Shown here: piece after piece, positions 17,643-26,385 of the stretch
Position numbering within the stretch: the stretch's first letter is position 1
Layout of the letters: each line of letters opens with the position of its first letter
From: Achromobacter xylosoxidans
GTDB lineage: Bacteria; Pseudomonadota; Gammaproteobacteria; Burkholderiales; Burkholderiaceae_B
DNA: 64,000 nucleotides
Reading direction: 5' to 3'
Assembly: GCF_001457475.1 (NCBI RefSeq)
Contig: NZ_LN831029.1
Span: 3,596,001 to 3,660,000 of the forward strand
The notes under the pieces: model-generated
Database searches by the model: none
Told to the model about the DNA's origin: nothing
Seen by the model: the letters and a program-made list of their open reading frames with translations, nothing else
Position numbers and translations under genes: made by a program

Positions 17643-20600
17643 ATGCGTAGCCCTTCAGGTTTCTTTTCCGGTATCTCCAGCGCCCTGAGCGAAGGTCGCC
17701 ATTGGACCTCCCGCGCCCTCGGCAATCCGCGCCTGTTCATGGCGATCGGCCTGATCGCCCTGGTCGTGTTCCTGTTCCTGTTTGCCGACACCGTCGAGAT
17801 CGGCCTGGCCTGGGCCGGCATCGCGCTGGGAATATTCCTGTTGCTCTGGCTGTGCGCCTATCTGTGGCGCCGGCGCCGCGCGCGCCGCGCCAACAAGAAC
17901 CTGGGCGACATGCTGGAGCAGCAGGTGCAGACGGGCAGCGCGGCCGCCAATCGCGGGGACGTGGACGCGCTGCGCACGCGCCTGGTGCAGGCGGTGCGCA
18001 CCATCAAGACGTCCAAGATCGGCCAGGTGTCGGGCAACGAAGCGCTGTACGAACTGCCCTGGTACATCGTGATCGGCAACCCCGCCGCGGGCAAGAGCAG
18101 CGCGGTGATCAATTCCGGCCTGCAATTCCCCTTCGCCGACAAGAACGGCGCGGCGGTGCGCGGCGTGGGCGGCACCCGCAACTGCGACTGGTTCTTCACC
18201 ACCGAAGGCATCCTGCTGGACACGGCCGGCCGCTACTCGGTGCACGAGGAAGACCGCAATGAATGGATGGGTTTTCTCGACCTGCTCAAGCGTCATCGCC
18301 CCAAGGCGCCGATCAACGGCATCATCGTGGCCGCCAGCATCGACGAGCTGACCGGCGCCGGGCCGGAATTCGCCATCAACCTGGCCAAGAACCTGCGCCA
18401 GCGCGTGCAGGAACTGACCGACCGGCTGGAAGTGTTCGCGCCGGTCTACATCATCTTCACCAAGGCCGACCTGATCTCGGGCTTCAGCGAATTCTTCTCC
18501 GACAGCGACCAGCGCGAGCGCGACCGCGTCTGGGGCGCCACCCTGCCCTACGGCGCGGAAGAGAACCGCGACGTGCTGGCCCTGTTCGACGAACGCTTCG
18601 ATGAACTGTACGAAGGCCTCAAGGAAATGGGCACGGCGCAGATCTCGCTGCGCAACAACCGCGAACTGCCGCCGGGACTGCTGACCTTCCCGCTGGAGTT
18701 CGCCGGCATCAAGCCGGCGCTGCGCACCTTCCTGTCGACGCTGTTCGAGACCAACCCGTTCCAGTACAAGCCCGTGTTCCGCGGCTTCTACTTCACCAGC
18801 GCGCTGCAGGAAGGCGTGTCGCAAAGCACCTCGACCGAACGGCTGGCCGAACGCTTCGACCTGCGCCCGGCCGCCCGCGGCCAGGCGCGCAACGTGTCCT
18901 CGCACAACGGCTTCTTCCTGCGCGACCTGTTCTCCAGCGTGATCTTCGCCGACAAGACGCTGGTGCGCCAGCACGCCAGCCCGGCCAAGACCCGCATGCG
19001 CTACCTGACCTTCTTCGGCCTGGTGCTGGCGCTGGGCCTGGTGCTGGGCGGCTGGAGCTGGTCGTACCTGGGCAACCGCCAGCTGGCGCAGAACGTGCAG
19101 GCCGACCTGGACAAGGTGGTGCGCCTGCAAAGCGAGCGCACCGACCTGCAGAGCCGCCTGGAGGCCATGGAGATCCTGCAGGACCGCATCGAGCAGCTGG
19201 ACCGCTATTCGTCCAGCCGCCCGTGGTCGCTGGGCCTGGGCCTGTACCAGGGCGACGTGCTCAAGGAGCGCCTGCTGGCCGAGTACTACAACGGCGCGCG
19301 CCAGTTCATGCTGAGCCCGGTCAAGGCCAGCCTGGAGGACTTCCTGGCCAAGGTCGACATGTCCGGCGCCGCGGCGGCGGCCGGCGGCGCGCAGCAGCCG
19401 GCGCCGCAGGCGGTGCGCGCCTCGCACGTCCCGGGCGGCGACACGCTGTTCCAGGATGCCTCGCCGACCAATGCCGACGACGCCTACAACGCGCTCAAGA
19501 CGTACCTGATGATGGCCAATCGCCAGCACGTCGACCCCACCCACCTGTCCGACCAGATCACGCGTTTCTGGCGCGGCTGGCTGGAGACCAACCGCGGCGC
19601 CATGCCGCGCGACCAGCTGATTCGCAGCGCCGAACGCCTGATCTCGTTCTACGTCAGCCGCGCGCCCGACGCCGGCTGGCCGCAGATCGACACCAACCTG
19701 GCGCTGGTGGAAAAGACCCGCGCCAGCCTGCGCGCCGTGATGCAGGGCATGCCGGCGCGCGAACGCGCCTACGCCACGCTCAAGGCGCGCGCCGCCACGC
19801 GCTTCCAGACCATGACGGTGGCGCGCATCGTCGGCGAGAACGACGCCGGCGTGGTGGCCGGCAGCTACGCCATCCCCGGCACCTTCACCCGCGAGGCCTG
19901 GGAGCAGTACATCCAGCCCGCCATCAACGAGGCCGCCAAGAAGGAAGTGCAGACCAGCGACTGGGTGCTGGGCGTGAACGCGCGCGACGACCTGACGCTG
20001 GACGGCAGCCCCGAGCAGATCCAGAAGAGCCTGGCGACGATGTACAAGACGGAGTACGCCCAGGAATGGCAGAAGTTCCTGCGCGGCGTGACCATCAAGC
20101 CCTTCACCAGCTTCGAGCAGTCGGTGGGCGCGATGAACCGCCTGGGCGACCCGCAGACCTCGCCCATCGCCAAGCTCATCAACACCGCCTACGAACAGAC
20201 CTCGTGGGACAACCCGTCGCTGGTCAACGCCGGTCTGCAACAGGCGCAGAGCGGCGTGGTCGGCTGGTTCAAGCGCGTGATCCTGCGGCAGACGCCGCCC
20301 GCGCCCACGCCCGCCACCACCGCCAACGGCGAAGCCATTCCGATGGGTCCGGTGGGCCGCGAGTTCTCGGACGTGGCGCGCCTGGTGGTGACGCGCGAGA
20401 ACCAGTCGCTGCTGGGTAACTACATGGGCGCGCTGTCCAAGATCCGCACGCGCTTCAACCTGCTCAACAACCAGGGCGACCCCGGCCCCGGCTCGCTGGT
20501 GCTGCTGCGCCAGACGCTGGAGGGCAAGGATTCGGAGCTGGCCGACGCGCTCAAGCTGGTCGACGAGCAGATGCTGGCCGGCCTGTCGGCGACGCAGCGC

Positions 20601-21449
20601 GAAACGCTGCGTCCGCTGCTGGTGCGGCCGCTGATCCAGGCCTACGCCGTGGCCATGCAACCGGCCGAACGCGAACTGAACAAGGTCTGGAACGCGCAGA
20701 TCTACCAGCCCTTCAACCAGACCCTGGCCGAGAAGTACCCGTTCGCCGCGCGCGCCAGCGTCGAGGCCAGCAGCGACGAGATCGGCCAGGTGTTCGGTCC
20801 GCAGGGCAGCATCGCCAAGTACGTCAACGACACCCTCGGCCCGCTGACCGTGCGCCGCGGCGACATCCTGACGGCGCGCACCTGGGGCGACATGGGCATC
20901 AGCCTGCAGCCGACCTTCACCGCCAACTTCGCGCAGTGGGTGGCGCCGCTGTCCGGCGGCGCGGGCGCCGGTTCGGCCAGCCAGCCGCAGACGCTGTTCC
21001 AGATCCAGCCCAAGCCCGCCGCCGGGGTGACCGAATACACCATCGAGATCGACGGCCAGCAGCTGCGCTACCGCAACACGCCGCCGCAATGGGTCAACTT
21101 CGTCTGGCCCAACGCCCAGGGCGCGCCCGGCGCGCGCATTACCGCCACCACCTTCGACGGCAGCGTGGTCGAGATCGTCAACGAACCGGGACGCTTCGGC
21201 CTGGAGCGCCTGATCGCGACCGCCCAGCGCACCGCCAACGCCGACGGCAGCTTCAACATGAGCTGGGGCAAGTCCAACGTGACGGTGCCGGTCAAGCTGC
21301 GCATCATCAGCAACGCCCAGGCGCCCGGCGCCGGCGGCAGCGAGCCCGGCGGCAGCCAGGGCCTGCGCAACCTGCGCCTGCCCTCCTCCGTGGTGGGCGC
21401 ATCCCCCGAATCCTCCTCCGCCCAGACGCGACCCGGAGCGCCGCAATGA
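17643..21449 (+). CDS. tssM: T6SS inner-membrane protein TssM (IcmF family)
   Basis: This 1268-residue protein is the main trans-envelope component of the T6SS membrane complex. Two N-terminal transmembrane helices (~residues 33-80) precede a cytoplasmic NTPase-like domain with Walker A GNPAAGKSS (starting G145) and a Walker B-like ILLDTAGRY. A third helix (~residues 454-477, FFGLVLALGLVLGGWSWSYL) leads to the long periplasmic region, which includes the IcmF-related and C-terminal TssJ-binding parts. Length is normal for the family and Walker A is intact. The stop overlaps the tagF start (ATGA), so the two are coupled. Confidence 0.96.
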   Translation: MRSPSGFFSGISSALSEGRHWTSRALGNPRLFMAIGLIALVVFLFLFADTVEIGLAWAGIALGIFLLLWLCAYLWRRRRARRANKNLGDMLEQQVQTGSAAANRGDVDALRTRLVQAVRTIKTSKIGQVSGNEALYELPWYIVIGNPAAGKSSAVINSGLQFPFADKNGAAVRGVGGTRNCDWFFTTEGILLDTAGRYSVHEEDRNEWMGFLDLLKRHRPKAPINGIIVAASIDELTGAGPEFAINLAKNLRQRVQELTDRLEVFAPVYIIFTKADLISGFSEFFSDSDQRERDRVWGATLPYGAEENRDVLALFDERFDELYEGLKEMGTAQISLRNNRELPPGLLTFPLEFAGIKPALRTFLSTLFETNPFQYKPVFRGFYFTSALQEGVSQSTSTERLAERFDLRPAARGQARNVSSHNGFFLRDLFSSVIFADKTLVRQHASPAKTRMRYLTFFGLVLALGLVLGGWSWSYLGNRQLAQNVQADLDKVVRLQSERTDLQSRLEAMEILQDRIEQLDRYSSSRPWSLGLGLYQGDVLKERLLAEYYNGARQFMLSPVKASLEDFLAKVDMSGAAAAAGGAQQPAPQAVRASHVPGGDTLFQDASPTNADDAYNALKTYLMMANRQHVDPTHLSDQITRFWRGWLETNRGAMPRDQLIRSAERLISFYVSRAPDAGWPQIDTNLALVEKTRASLRAVMQGMPARERAYATLKARAATRFQTMTVARIVGENDAGVVAGSYAIPGTFTREAWEQYIQPAINEAAKKEVQTSDWVLGVNARDDLTLDGSPEQIQKSLATMYKTEYAQEWQKFLRGVTIKPFTSFEQSVGAMNRLGDPQTSPIAKLINTAYEQTSWDNPSLVNAGLQQAQSGVVGWFKRVILRQTPPAPTPATTANGEAIPMGPVGREFSDVARLVVTRENQSLLGNYMGALSKIRTRFNLLNNQGDPGPGSLVLLRQTLEGKDSELADALKLVDEQMLAGLSATQRETLRPLLVRPLIQAYAVAMQPAERELNKVWNAQIYQPFNQTLAEKYPFAARASVEASSDEIGQVFGPQGSIAKYVNDTLGPLTVRRGDILTARTWGDMGISLQPTFTANFAQWVAPLSGGAGAGSASQPQTLFQIQPKPAAGVTEYTIEIDGQQLRYRNTPPQWVNFVWPNAQGAPGARITATTFDGSVVEIVNEPGRFGLERLIATAQRTANADGSFNMSWGKSNVTVPVKLRIISNAQAPGAGGSEPGGSQGLRNLRLPSSVVGASPESSSAQTRPGAPQ

Positions 21450-22429
21450 GCAACTTGCAGTCCCCCCTGTTCCGCACGGCCTACTTCGGCAAGATCCCGG
21501 CCCGCGGCGACTTCGTCAAGAACACCTCGCATCCGCAGCTGATGAGCACGCTGGACGGCTGGGTCGCCAGCACCATGGAGCTGCTGGCCCAGGACCCGCA
21601 CTGGAAAACGCTGTACGACGAGGCCGAGCCGATGCCGTTCGCCATTCTCGGCTCGCGCGGCAAGCTGGCCATCGCCGGCCACCTGCAACCCAGCCGCGAC
21701 CAGTCGGGCCGGCGCTTTCCGTTCCTGTCGGCGACCTCGGTCGAAGTGCAGCGGCCGCTGGCCTTCATCGCGCGCAGCCCGATGGCCTTCAGCCGGCTGT
21801 GGAACCGCATGAGCGGCGCCGCCGCGCTGCTGATGACCGACGCCGACCCCGGCCCGGCGCTGCAGACGCTGAACGAACTCGAAGGCGAGATCCGCACCGA
21901 GGCCGACGACGGTTTCGATGCCTTCGTCGACCTGCAAAGCGTCGAGCGGCTGCAAACCATGCTGCGCGGCAATGGCCACGCGGCCAACGTCCACGACATC
22001 ATCCTGGCGCTGGGCATCCTGCTCGAACCGGTCATGTCCAGCGGCTCGTCGCAGCTCGATCGCGGGCTGGCGCTGCCGCTGCCGGACGATCCGCTCTATA
22101 TCAACCTGGTGGCCTCGTACTGGATGACGCTGATCGCGCCGTTCCTGGCGCGCGCGGATTTCGAGATCACCGTGTTCATCGGCCGCATCGGCGGCAAGCA
22201 TCGCCTGGTGGCGGGCTTTCGCGGCGCCTCGCCGCAGACGCTGGCCAGCCTGCTGTCCACGCCGCAGGCCTTCGCCGAGCAGCACATCGTGCTGGAAGAC
22301 GCGCCCTGGGTGCGCGACCACGTGTCGGCCAGCCACGGCCTGGCCAAGCTTTCCAGCTACCTGGACCAACCCCGGCTGTCCCTGCGCATGGCGCTCGACA
22401 CCTATCTCGAAGTCTTCACCGGAGCCTGA
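21446..22429 (+). CDS. tagF: T6SS-associated protein TagF (ImpM family)
   Basis: This 327-residue cytoplasmic protein starts with the TagF/ImpM signature (TAYFGKIPARGDFVKN) followed by the DQSGRRFPFL segment, both diagnostic of DUF2094. TagF is a post-translational negative regulator of T6SS activity in several bacteria, sometimes acting through Fha. The ATG overlaps the tssM stop by four bases, and the next gene starts 2 bp after its stop, so the three genes are one translational block. A TagF-PppA fusion is not present. Confidence 0.92.
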   Translation: MSNLQSPLFRTAYFGKIPARGDFVKNTSHPQLMSTLDGWVASTMELLAQDPHWKTLYDEAEPMPFAILGSRGKLAIAGHLQPSRDQSGRRFPFLSATSVEVQRPLAFIARSPMAFSRLWNRMSGAAALLMTDADPGPALQTLNELEGEIRTEADDGFDAFVDLQSVERLQTMLRGNGHAANVHDIILALGILLEPVMSSGSSQLDRGLALPLPDDPLYINLVASYWMTLIAPFLARADFEITVFIGRIGGKHRLVAGFRGASPQTLASLLSTPQAFAEQHIVLEDAPWVRDHVSASHGLAKLSSYLDQPRLSLRMALDTYLEVFTGA

Positions 22430-22431
22430 CC

Positions 22432-23226
22432 ATGCGCGTCTCTCTCCTGATCATGGCGGCGCTGTTCTCATGCGCCGCGGCGGCGCAGGACGCGGCCACC
22501 GTCGTCCCCGCCAACGTCATTCCGCAGCCCGGCCAGGTCGTGGCCAGCGGCGCCGTGCCAGACGAGGCCACCAAGGCCGACGTGCTGGCCCGGCTGCAAC
22601 AGGTCTACGGGGTGGGCAACGTCATCGACCAGATCGAGGTCGGCGGCGTGGTGGCGCCGCCCAACTGGTCCGAACACGTGGGCAAGCTGATCGGCCAGCC
22701 GCTCAAGCAGATCAATCGCGGCCAGCTGGAAGTCGACGGCACCCAGATCCGCCTGCTCGGCGAAGTGCAGAACGAAGCCTCGCGCCAGCAGATCGCCAGC
22801 ACCTTCGCCACCTCGCTCAACCCGACCTACAAGATCGTCAACGGCCTGCGCGTGGCCGCCGGCAAGGACGAACAAGGCCTGCTCGACAAGGTGCTGACCA
22901 ACCGCGTGGTGGAATTCGAGACCGGCAGCGCCACGCTGACGGCGCGCGGACGCGAACTGCTCGACCAGGTGGCCGACGTCATCCCGAAGCTGCACAGCGA
23001 CAAGGTGCAGATCATCGGTCACACCGACAGCTCCGGCAGCCGCAGCACCAACCTGGCGCTGAGCCAGGCGCGCGCCGACGCGGTCCGCGCCTATCTGGTG
23101 GACAAAGGCCTGCCGCCCGGACGTTTCGAGACGCTGGGCGCGGGCCCGGACCAGCCGGTGGCCACCAACGCCACCGCCGAGGGCCGCGCCAAGAACCGCC
23201 GCATCGAATTCCGCGCCAGCCGCTAG
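22432..23226 (+). CDS. Periplasmic OmpA-like peptidoglycan-binding protein of the T6SS cluster
   Basis: This 264-residue protein has a signal peptide (MRVSLLIMAALFSCAAAAQ), a middle region with two BON-like alpha/beta units (residues ~35-140), and a C-terminal OmpA domain with VVEFETGSATLT, the peptidoglycan-binding motif IIGHTDSSGSRSTNLALSQARA and the ending AKNRRIEF. It probably anchors the T6SS to peptidoglycan, the job done in other systems by TagL or by a TssL fused to an OmpA domain; the TssL here lacks one. It starts 2 bp after tagF and is the last gene of this plus-strand operon before a pair of terminator-like hairpins. Confidence 0.88.
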   Translation: MRVSLLIMAALFSCAAAAQDAATVVPANVIPQPGQVVASGAVPDEATKADVLARLQQVYGVGNVIDQIEVGGVVAPPNWSEHVGKLIGQPLKQINRGQLEVDGTQIRLLGEVQNEASRQQIASTFATSLNPTYKIVNGLRVAAGKDEQGLLDKVLTNRVVEFETGSATLTARGRELLDQVADVIPKLHSDKVQIIGHTDSSGSRSTNLALSQARADAVRAYLVDKGLPPGRFETLGAGPDQPVATNATAEGRAKNRRIEFRASR

Positions 23227-23245
23227 CCGGCGCGCGGCTGCCGCT

Positions 23246-23267
23246 GGGCGCGCGCCGTCGCGCGCCC
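23246..23267. terminator. GC-rich hairpin after the tssM-tagF-ompA operon
   Basis: GGGCGCGCG pairs perfectly with CGCGCGCCC across a 4-base CCGT loop. It lies 20 bp after the OmpA-like stop, between convergent genes. No T-run follows, so rho-independent action is uncertain. Confidence 0.5.
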
Positions 23268-23280
23268 AATGCCGCGGGCC

Positions 23281-23303
23281 GCGATGGCCCTTGCGGCCAT
23301 CGC
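23281..23303. terminator. Second GC-rich hairpin between convergent genes
   Basis: GCGATGGCC pairs perfectly with GGCCATCGC across a CTTGC loop, 13 bp after the first hairpin and 12 bp from the tssA stop. As the site is symmetric it could end transcripts from both directions. It lacks a clear T-tract. Confidence 0.5.
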
Positions 23304-23315
23304 CGGGCCCCGCTT

Positions 23316-24428
23316 TCAGCCGTTGTTCTCGGGCGCCTTGGGAACGCCCAGCAACTCTTCCAGCCCGGACAGGGCGTCGTTGTTCTTGAGCACCGTGCGC
23401 AGCCACAGGTGCAGCGACATCTCGCCCCAGCTGGCCGCCTTGTCGGCCAGGTAGGCCACCGGGCTGTGCGGCTCGGTGCGGCGGAAGAACTCGGCCACTT
23501 CGCGCAACTGCGCCAGGGCCTGGTCGCGCGTTTGCAGCGGGCCACGCGTGGCCGCCAGCGGCGCGGTGGAAGGCAGGTCGACGGCGGTCAAGGTAGGCTC
23601 CATGCGGGTGACGGCCGCGCCGGCGGGCGGCGTGGCCTGGGCGGCCGGCGGCGCCAGGTCGGCCCGCACCAGCAGGCCGGCCTCGCGGGCAAAGCGGTGC
23701 GCCAGCTCGGTCACGTCCTTCAGGGCGGTGCGCAGCGGCGTGAAAGCCGGGCCTTCCTCGCCCAGGCGTTCGGTCAAGGTCCGCTCGAGCACGTCGACCG
23801 CGCCAAAGCAGCCCTGCAACTGGCTTTCGAGTTCGGAATAGAACGCCGGCGGCGTATCGCGGCGCGCGGCGTCGAACTGGTCGAGCGTAACCTTGCCGCG
23901 GGTCAGGTCGGCGGCGTTCTGCGGCGCGCGCTTGATGGCGTTGGCCAATTGCGTGGCGCTGTCCCACAGCACCGCGCCGAAACGCCCGCCCTCGGACTGC
24001 GTCAAGGGCAGTTCCCGCACCAGCTGCTGCGACCGCGACAGCAGCCACGCCAGGTTGCCCACGCGCTGCTGCACGTCGCCCTCGTCCGGCACCGGGTGCA
24101 GGCCGTCCCAATAGCGCCGACACAGGCCGTCCACCAGCAGGAAGCCGTCGCGCAGGCCGGCGAAGCCGCGCGTCTTGGCCCAGGCTTCGGCCAGCCAGGC
24201 GGCCACGCGCACGTCCTTGCTGCGCTCGGTCAGCACCTCGGTGCAGATGCGGATCACCTGCGGCCAGTCGGCCTCCTTGATGTCGATGACCCAGTCGCCC
24301 TGGTCCAGGTGCGGGTCATCGTGGCGGCGGGCCTCGCGGATGGCGTCGAATTCGGCCGAAAAGACCATGTCGGCGCCACAAGGCGCCTCGCCCGCAATGG
24401 GCTGCAACAGTGCGTCGATATCGCTCAT
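23316..24428 (-). CDS. tssA: T6SS protein TssA (ImpA N-terminal family)
   Basis: This 370-residue protein carries the ImpA_N domain at the start (IAGEAPCGADMVFSAEFDAI, and WLAEAWAKTRGFAGLRDGF near residue 100), with a variable Pro/Ala-rich middle (~residues 255-290) and a helical C-terminal domain (PHSPVAYLADKAASWGEMSL). TssA proteins cap or prime the sheath/tube during T6SS assembly. The start at 24428 (MSDIDALL) gives the expected N-terminus; the in-frame upstream residues are not conserved-looking. It is encoded convergently to tssM-tagF-ompA and divergently from the small repeat protein. Confidence 0.93.
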   Translation of the reverse strand: MSDIDALLQPIAGEAPCGADMVFSAEFDAIREARRHDDPHLDQGDWVIDIKEADWPQVIRICTEVLTERSKDVRVAAWLAEAWAKTRGFAGLRDGFLLVDGLCRRYWDGLHPVPDEGDVQQRVGNLAWLLSRSQQLVRELPLTQSEGGRFGAVLWDSATQLANAIKRAPQNAADLTRGKVTLDQFDAARRDTPPAFYSELESQLQGCFGAVDVLERTLTERLGEEGPAFTPLRTALKDVTELAHRFAREAGLLVRADLAPPAAQATPPAGAAVTRMEPTLTAVDLPSTAPLAATRGPLQTRDQALAQLREVAEFFRRTEPHSPVAYLADKAASWGEMSLHLWLRTVLKNNDALSGLEELLGVPKAPENNG

Positions 24429-24603
24429 AGTTTCTTGGGTCGTTGCGGATGGCGGGCCTTGCGCAAGCGGCGCGCGGCCCGGCGGCAAAGCAGCGATGAT
24501 CCCATATCTGTAACCGCGTTACGTTGGAACATGACACGCCCTATTACAAAACGCATCAGGGACCATCGCTATCATGCAAGCTCTCCAAAAACAGGGAGTC
24601 GCG
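24429..24603. promoter_or_regulatory. Divergent intergenic region between tssA and the PDG-repeat gene
   Basis: This 175-bp gap must contain divergent promoters. It includes a short palindrome GTAAC-CGC-GTTAC (24510-24522) in an AT-richer stretch, and the ribosome-binding site AGGGAG (24593-24598) for the ATG at 24604. No confident -35/-10 pair was identified. Confidence 0.4.
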
Positions 24604-24855
24604 ATGAACAAGTCCTTTCACATGATGCCCAATGGCCGCTTCATCAATGGCGCGCCGCGGCGCTGCCCGGACGGCACCTATGTCGGCGACGGCGGGCCCA
24701 TCACCCGCGCGCCCGACGGCACCTACGTCGCGGGCACCCCACAGCGCGCGCCGGATGGCCGCTACCTGGGCGGCGGCGGGCCGGTGCGCATGGCGCCCGA
24801 CGGCAGCTTCGTCGTGGGCACGCCCCGCATGGCGCCGGACGGCACCTATCTGTAA
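24604..24855 (+). CDS. Small protein of tandem PDG[T/R/S][Y/F] repeats, T6SS-linked
   Basis: This 83-residue protein consists almost wholly of short tandem units. After MNKSFHMMPNGRFINGAPR come five repeats containing CPDGTYV, APDGTYV, APDGRYL, APDGSFV and APDGTYL, spaced alternately 15 and 13 residues, with GDGGPIT/AGTPQ-like connectors. There is no signal peptide or membrane helix. The units look like successive beta-hairpins. I do not recognise a named family. The start at 24604 has AGGGAG 5 bases upstream and was preferred to an ATG at 24574. The gene precedes a PAAR effector by 36 bp, so it could be an accessory, adaptor or immunity factor for it; this is inference. Confidence 0.7.
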   Translation: MNKSFHMMPNGRFINGAPRRCPDGTYVGDGGPITRAPDGTYVAGTPQRAPDGRYLGGGGPVRMAPDGSFVVGTPRMAPDGTYL

Positions 24856-24891
24856 GCATAAATAACCATCGTTTGGGAGCAACGGACGGCC

Positions 24892-26052
24892 ATGGCGCAG
24901 CGATCCGTAATACGCAAGGGTGACCGCACCTCGCATGGCGGCGTGGTGGTCACCGGAGACGAGTCCGTGCAGATCTTTGGCCAGCCCATGGCGCGCGTCG
25001 GCGACCGCGTCACCTGCCCCAAGTGCGCCGGCCAGCACACCATCGTCGAAGGCGTGCAAAGCGTCAGTTCCGATCGCCGCACCGCGCTGGAAGGCATGAA
25101 GACCTCCTGCGGCGCCACCCTCATCGCCAGCCAGCAGTTCTACCAGTTGGAGCACGGCGGCGGCGATGGCGCCGGTGGCGGCGTGAACGATGCGCCGCAG
25201 GCGCTGCAGGCCGGCGCGCCGGCGGCACTGGCCGCGGTGGTGCCGGTGGCGGCCGACGAGGCGCCGCAGCAATGCGCCCAGGTCCAGGACACCCTCAAGC
25301 TCACCGAAGCCATGTTCGACGCCAAGCGCGCCCCGGTCAGGCTGACCGGACCGTCGGCCTACAAGCCGCCGGCCGCGCTGGCGCGCGCGGGCGATGACAA
25401 ACTGGTCATGTATGAAGCCTGGCCGGCCGGCCAGCGCGTGCCCGTGGTGCTGGAACCGCGCAAGCCGCTGTGGACCGGCGACCTGCTGCAGCGCTCGCCC
25501 CACGAGATCAGCGAACGCCTGACCGAGGAACCGCAGCCGCAGCCCGAGCAGGTCGCCAAGAGCCTGGGCGTGGCGCCCAAGGCGCTGCTGCAGGGGCGCG
25601 ACCTGCAGATCACCATCGCCAAGGGCATGTCGGTGGACGACAGCGTCAAGCGGCTCGACGCGCAATGGGTGAAAGGCCCGCCCTGGGCCGATCCCACCCG
25701 CGAGGTCCACACCGTGGGCGAGACGATGTTCTCGCGCATCACGCTCTACAGCATGCCGGGCGAGCAGGCCGTGATCGACCACGCCGTGCTGCACGAGCTG
25801 GCCCACAGCTACGCCAACAACGCCCGTGTCGACATGAAGGCCTGGGGCGCCGCGGCCAAATCGGATGGCAATTTCCCGTCGGACTACGCCAAGGCCGGCC
25901 CACCCGAGGATTTCGCCGAATTCGTGGTGATGGCCATCGCCACCCAGGGCACGCCTTGCGAGAACTACGCCCGCTCGATCTACCCGGCCCGTTACCGGCA
26001 GTTGGACGCGATGGACCTGCTGGAGAAAAGCCCCGCCGCCCAGGCCGCATGA
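24892..26052 (+). CDS. PAAR-domain T6SS effector with C-terminal HExxH zincin domain
   Basis: This 386-residue protein has an N-terminal PAAR domain (residues ~1-85: MAQRSVIRKGDRTSHGGVVV, GDRVTCPKC, KTSCGATLIASQQFY) that forms the sharp T6SS spike tip. A variable segment (~90-220) is followed by a C-terminal metallopeptidase-like domain. Its zinc motif is HELAH (H301, E302, H305), with PPEDFAEF (E339, E343) downstream as the likely third ligand, as in lethal-factor-like gluzincins. This is a specialised effector carried on PAAR. No obvious secreted or lipoprotein immunity gene follows; the next gene is a ParD-like protein with its own promoter. The substrate is unknown. Confidence 0.85.
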   Translation: MAQRSVIRKGDRTSHGGVVVTGDESVQIFGQPMARVGDRVTCPKCAGQHTIVEGVQSVSSDRRTALEGMKTSCGATLIASQQFYQLEHGGGDGAGGGVNDAPQALQAGAPAALAAVVPVAADEAPQQCAQVQDTLKLTEAMFDAKRAPVRLTGPSAYKPPAALARAGDDKLVMYEAWPAGQRVPVVLEPRKPLWTGDLLQRSPHEISERLTEEPQPQPEQVAKSLGVAPKALLQGRDLQITIAKGMSVDDSVKRLDAQWVKGPPWADPTREVHTVGETMFSRITLYSMPGEQAVIDHAVLHELAHSYANNARVDMKAWGAAAKSDGNFPSDYAKAGPPEDFAEFVVMAIATQGTPCENYARSIYPARYRQLDAMDLLEKSPAAQAA

Positions 26053-26105
26053 CCCTGCCGCGCGGGTGGCGGGTTGCACCCGTCCCCGCAGGTGCGATAC
26101 CATAC

Positions 26106-26132
26106 GTTCCATATACAAACCATATATGGAAC
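26106..26132 (+). promoter_or_regulatory. Perfect 10-bp palindromic operator upstream of the ParD-like/map operon
   Basis: GTTCCATATA (26106-26115) and TATATGGAAC (26123-26132) are exact inverted copies separated by CAAACCA. The site lies 8 bp upstream of the ParD-like ATG in a short AT-rich island. ParD-type ribbon-helix-helix proteins usually repress their own promoter, so this is a probable autoregulatory operator. Confidence 0.65.
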
Positions 26133-26139
26133 GCTCCCT

Positions 26140-26385
26140 ATGGGTATCGTCAAGATTTCCGAGCAGATGCACGAGAACCTGCGCGTGGCCAGCAGCGCGC
26201 TGAGCCGCTCGATCAACTCGCAGGCCGAACACTGGATGCGCATCGGCATGCTGTCCGAGCTCTACCCCGAGCTGCGCCACGCCGACATCTGCCAGCTGCT
26301 GATCCGCATCGAGCAGGCGGAAGGGTTCAGCATCGCCGCCCTGTCCCAGGGACAGGCGTCCACCGGCCAGCAGGAGGCCGCGTAA
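26140..26385 (+). CDS. ParD-like antitoxin-family protein
   Basis: This 81-residue protein matches the ParD-like family: GIVKISEQMHENLRVASSAL at the start is the ribbon-helix-helix DNA-binding strand and helix, followed by SINSQAEHWMRIGMLSELYP. It is normal length for the family. The stop is directly followed by the map start (TAAATG, no gap), so the two genes are one operon. There is no ParE/RelE toxin; the downstream partner is methionine aminopeptidase. A perfect palindrome immediately upstream suggests autoregulation. Whether it controls Map synthesis only or also interacts with Map is unknown. Confidence 0.82.
   Translation: MGIVKISEQMHENLRVASSALSRSINSQAEHWMRIGMLSELYPELRHADICQLLIRIEQAEGFSIAALSQGQASTGQQEAA

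Noticed and set aside
17655..21446. A 1263-codon open frame antisense to tssM
   Set aside because: It spans the whole of an unmistakable tssM and has the low-complexity Arg/His/Gln/Val composition expected of third-codon GC bias; no domain is visible.
26053..26139. Possible immunity gene directly after the PAAR effector
   Set aside because: The gap is only 87 bp and contains the palindrome and start region of the ParD-like gene; there is no signal peptide or lipobox.
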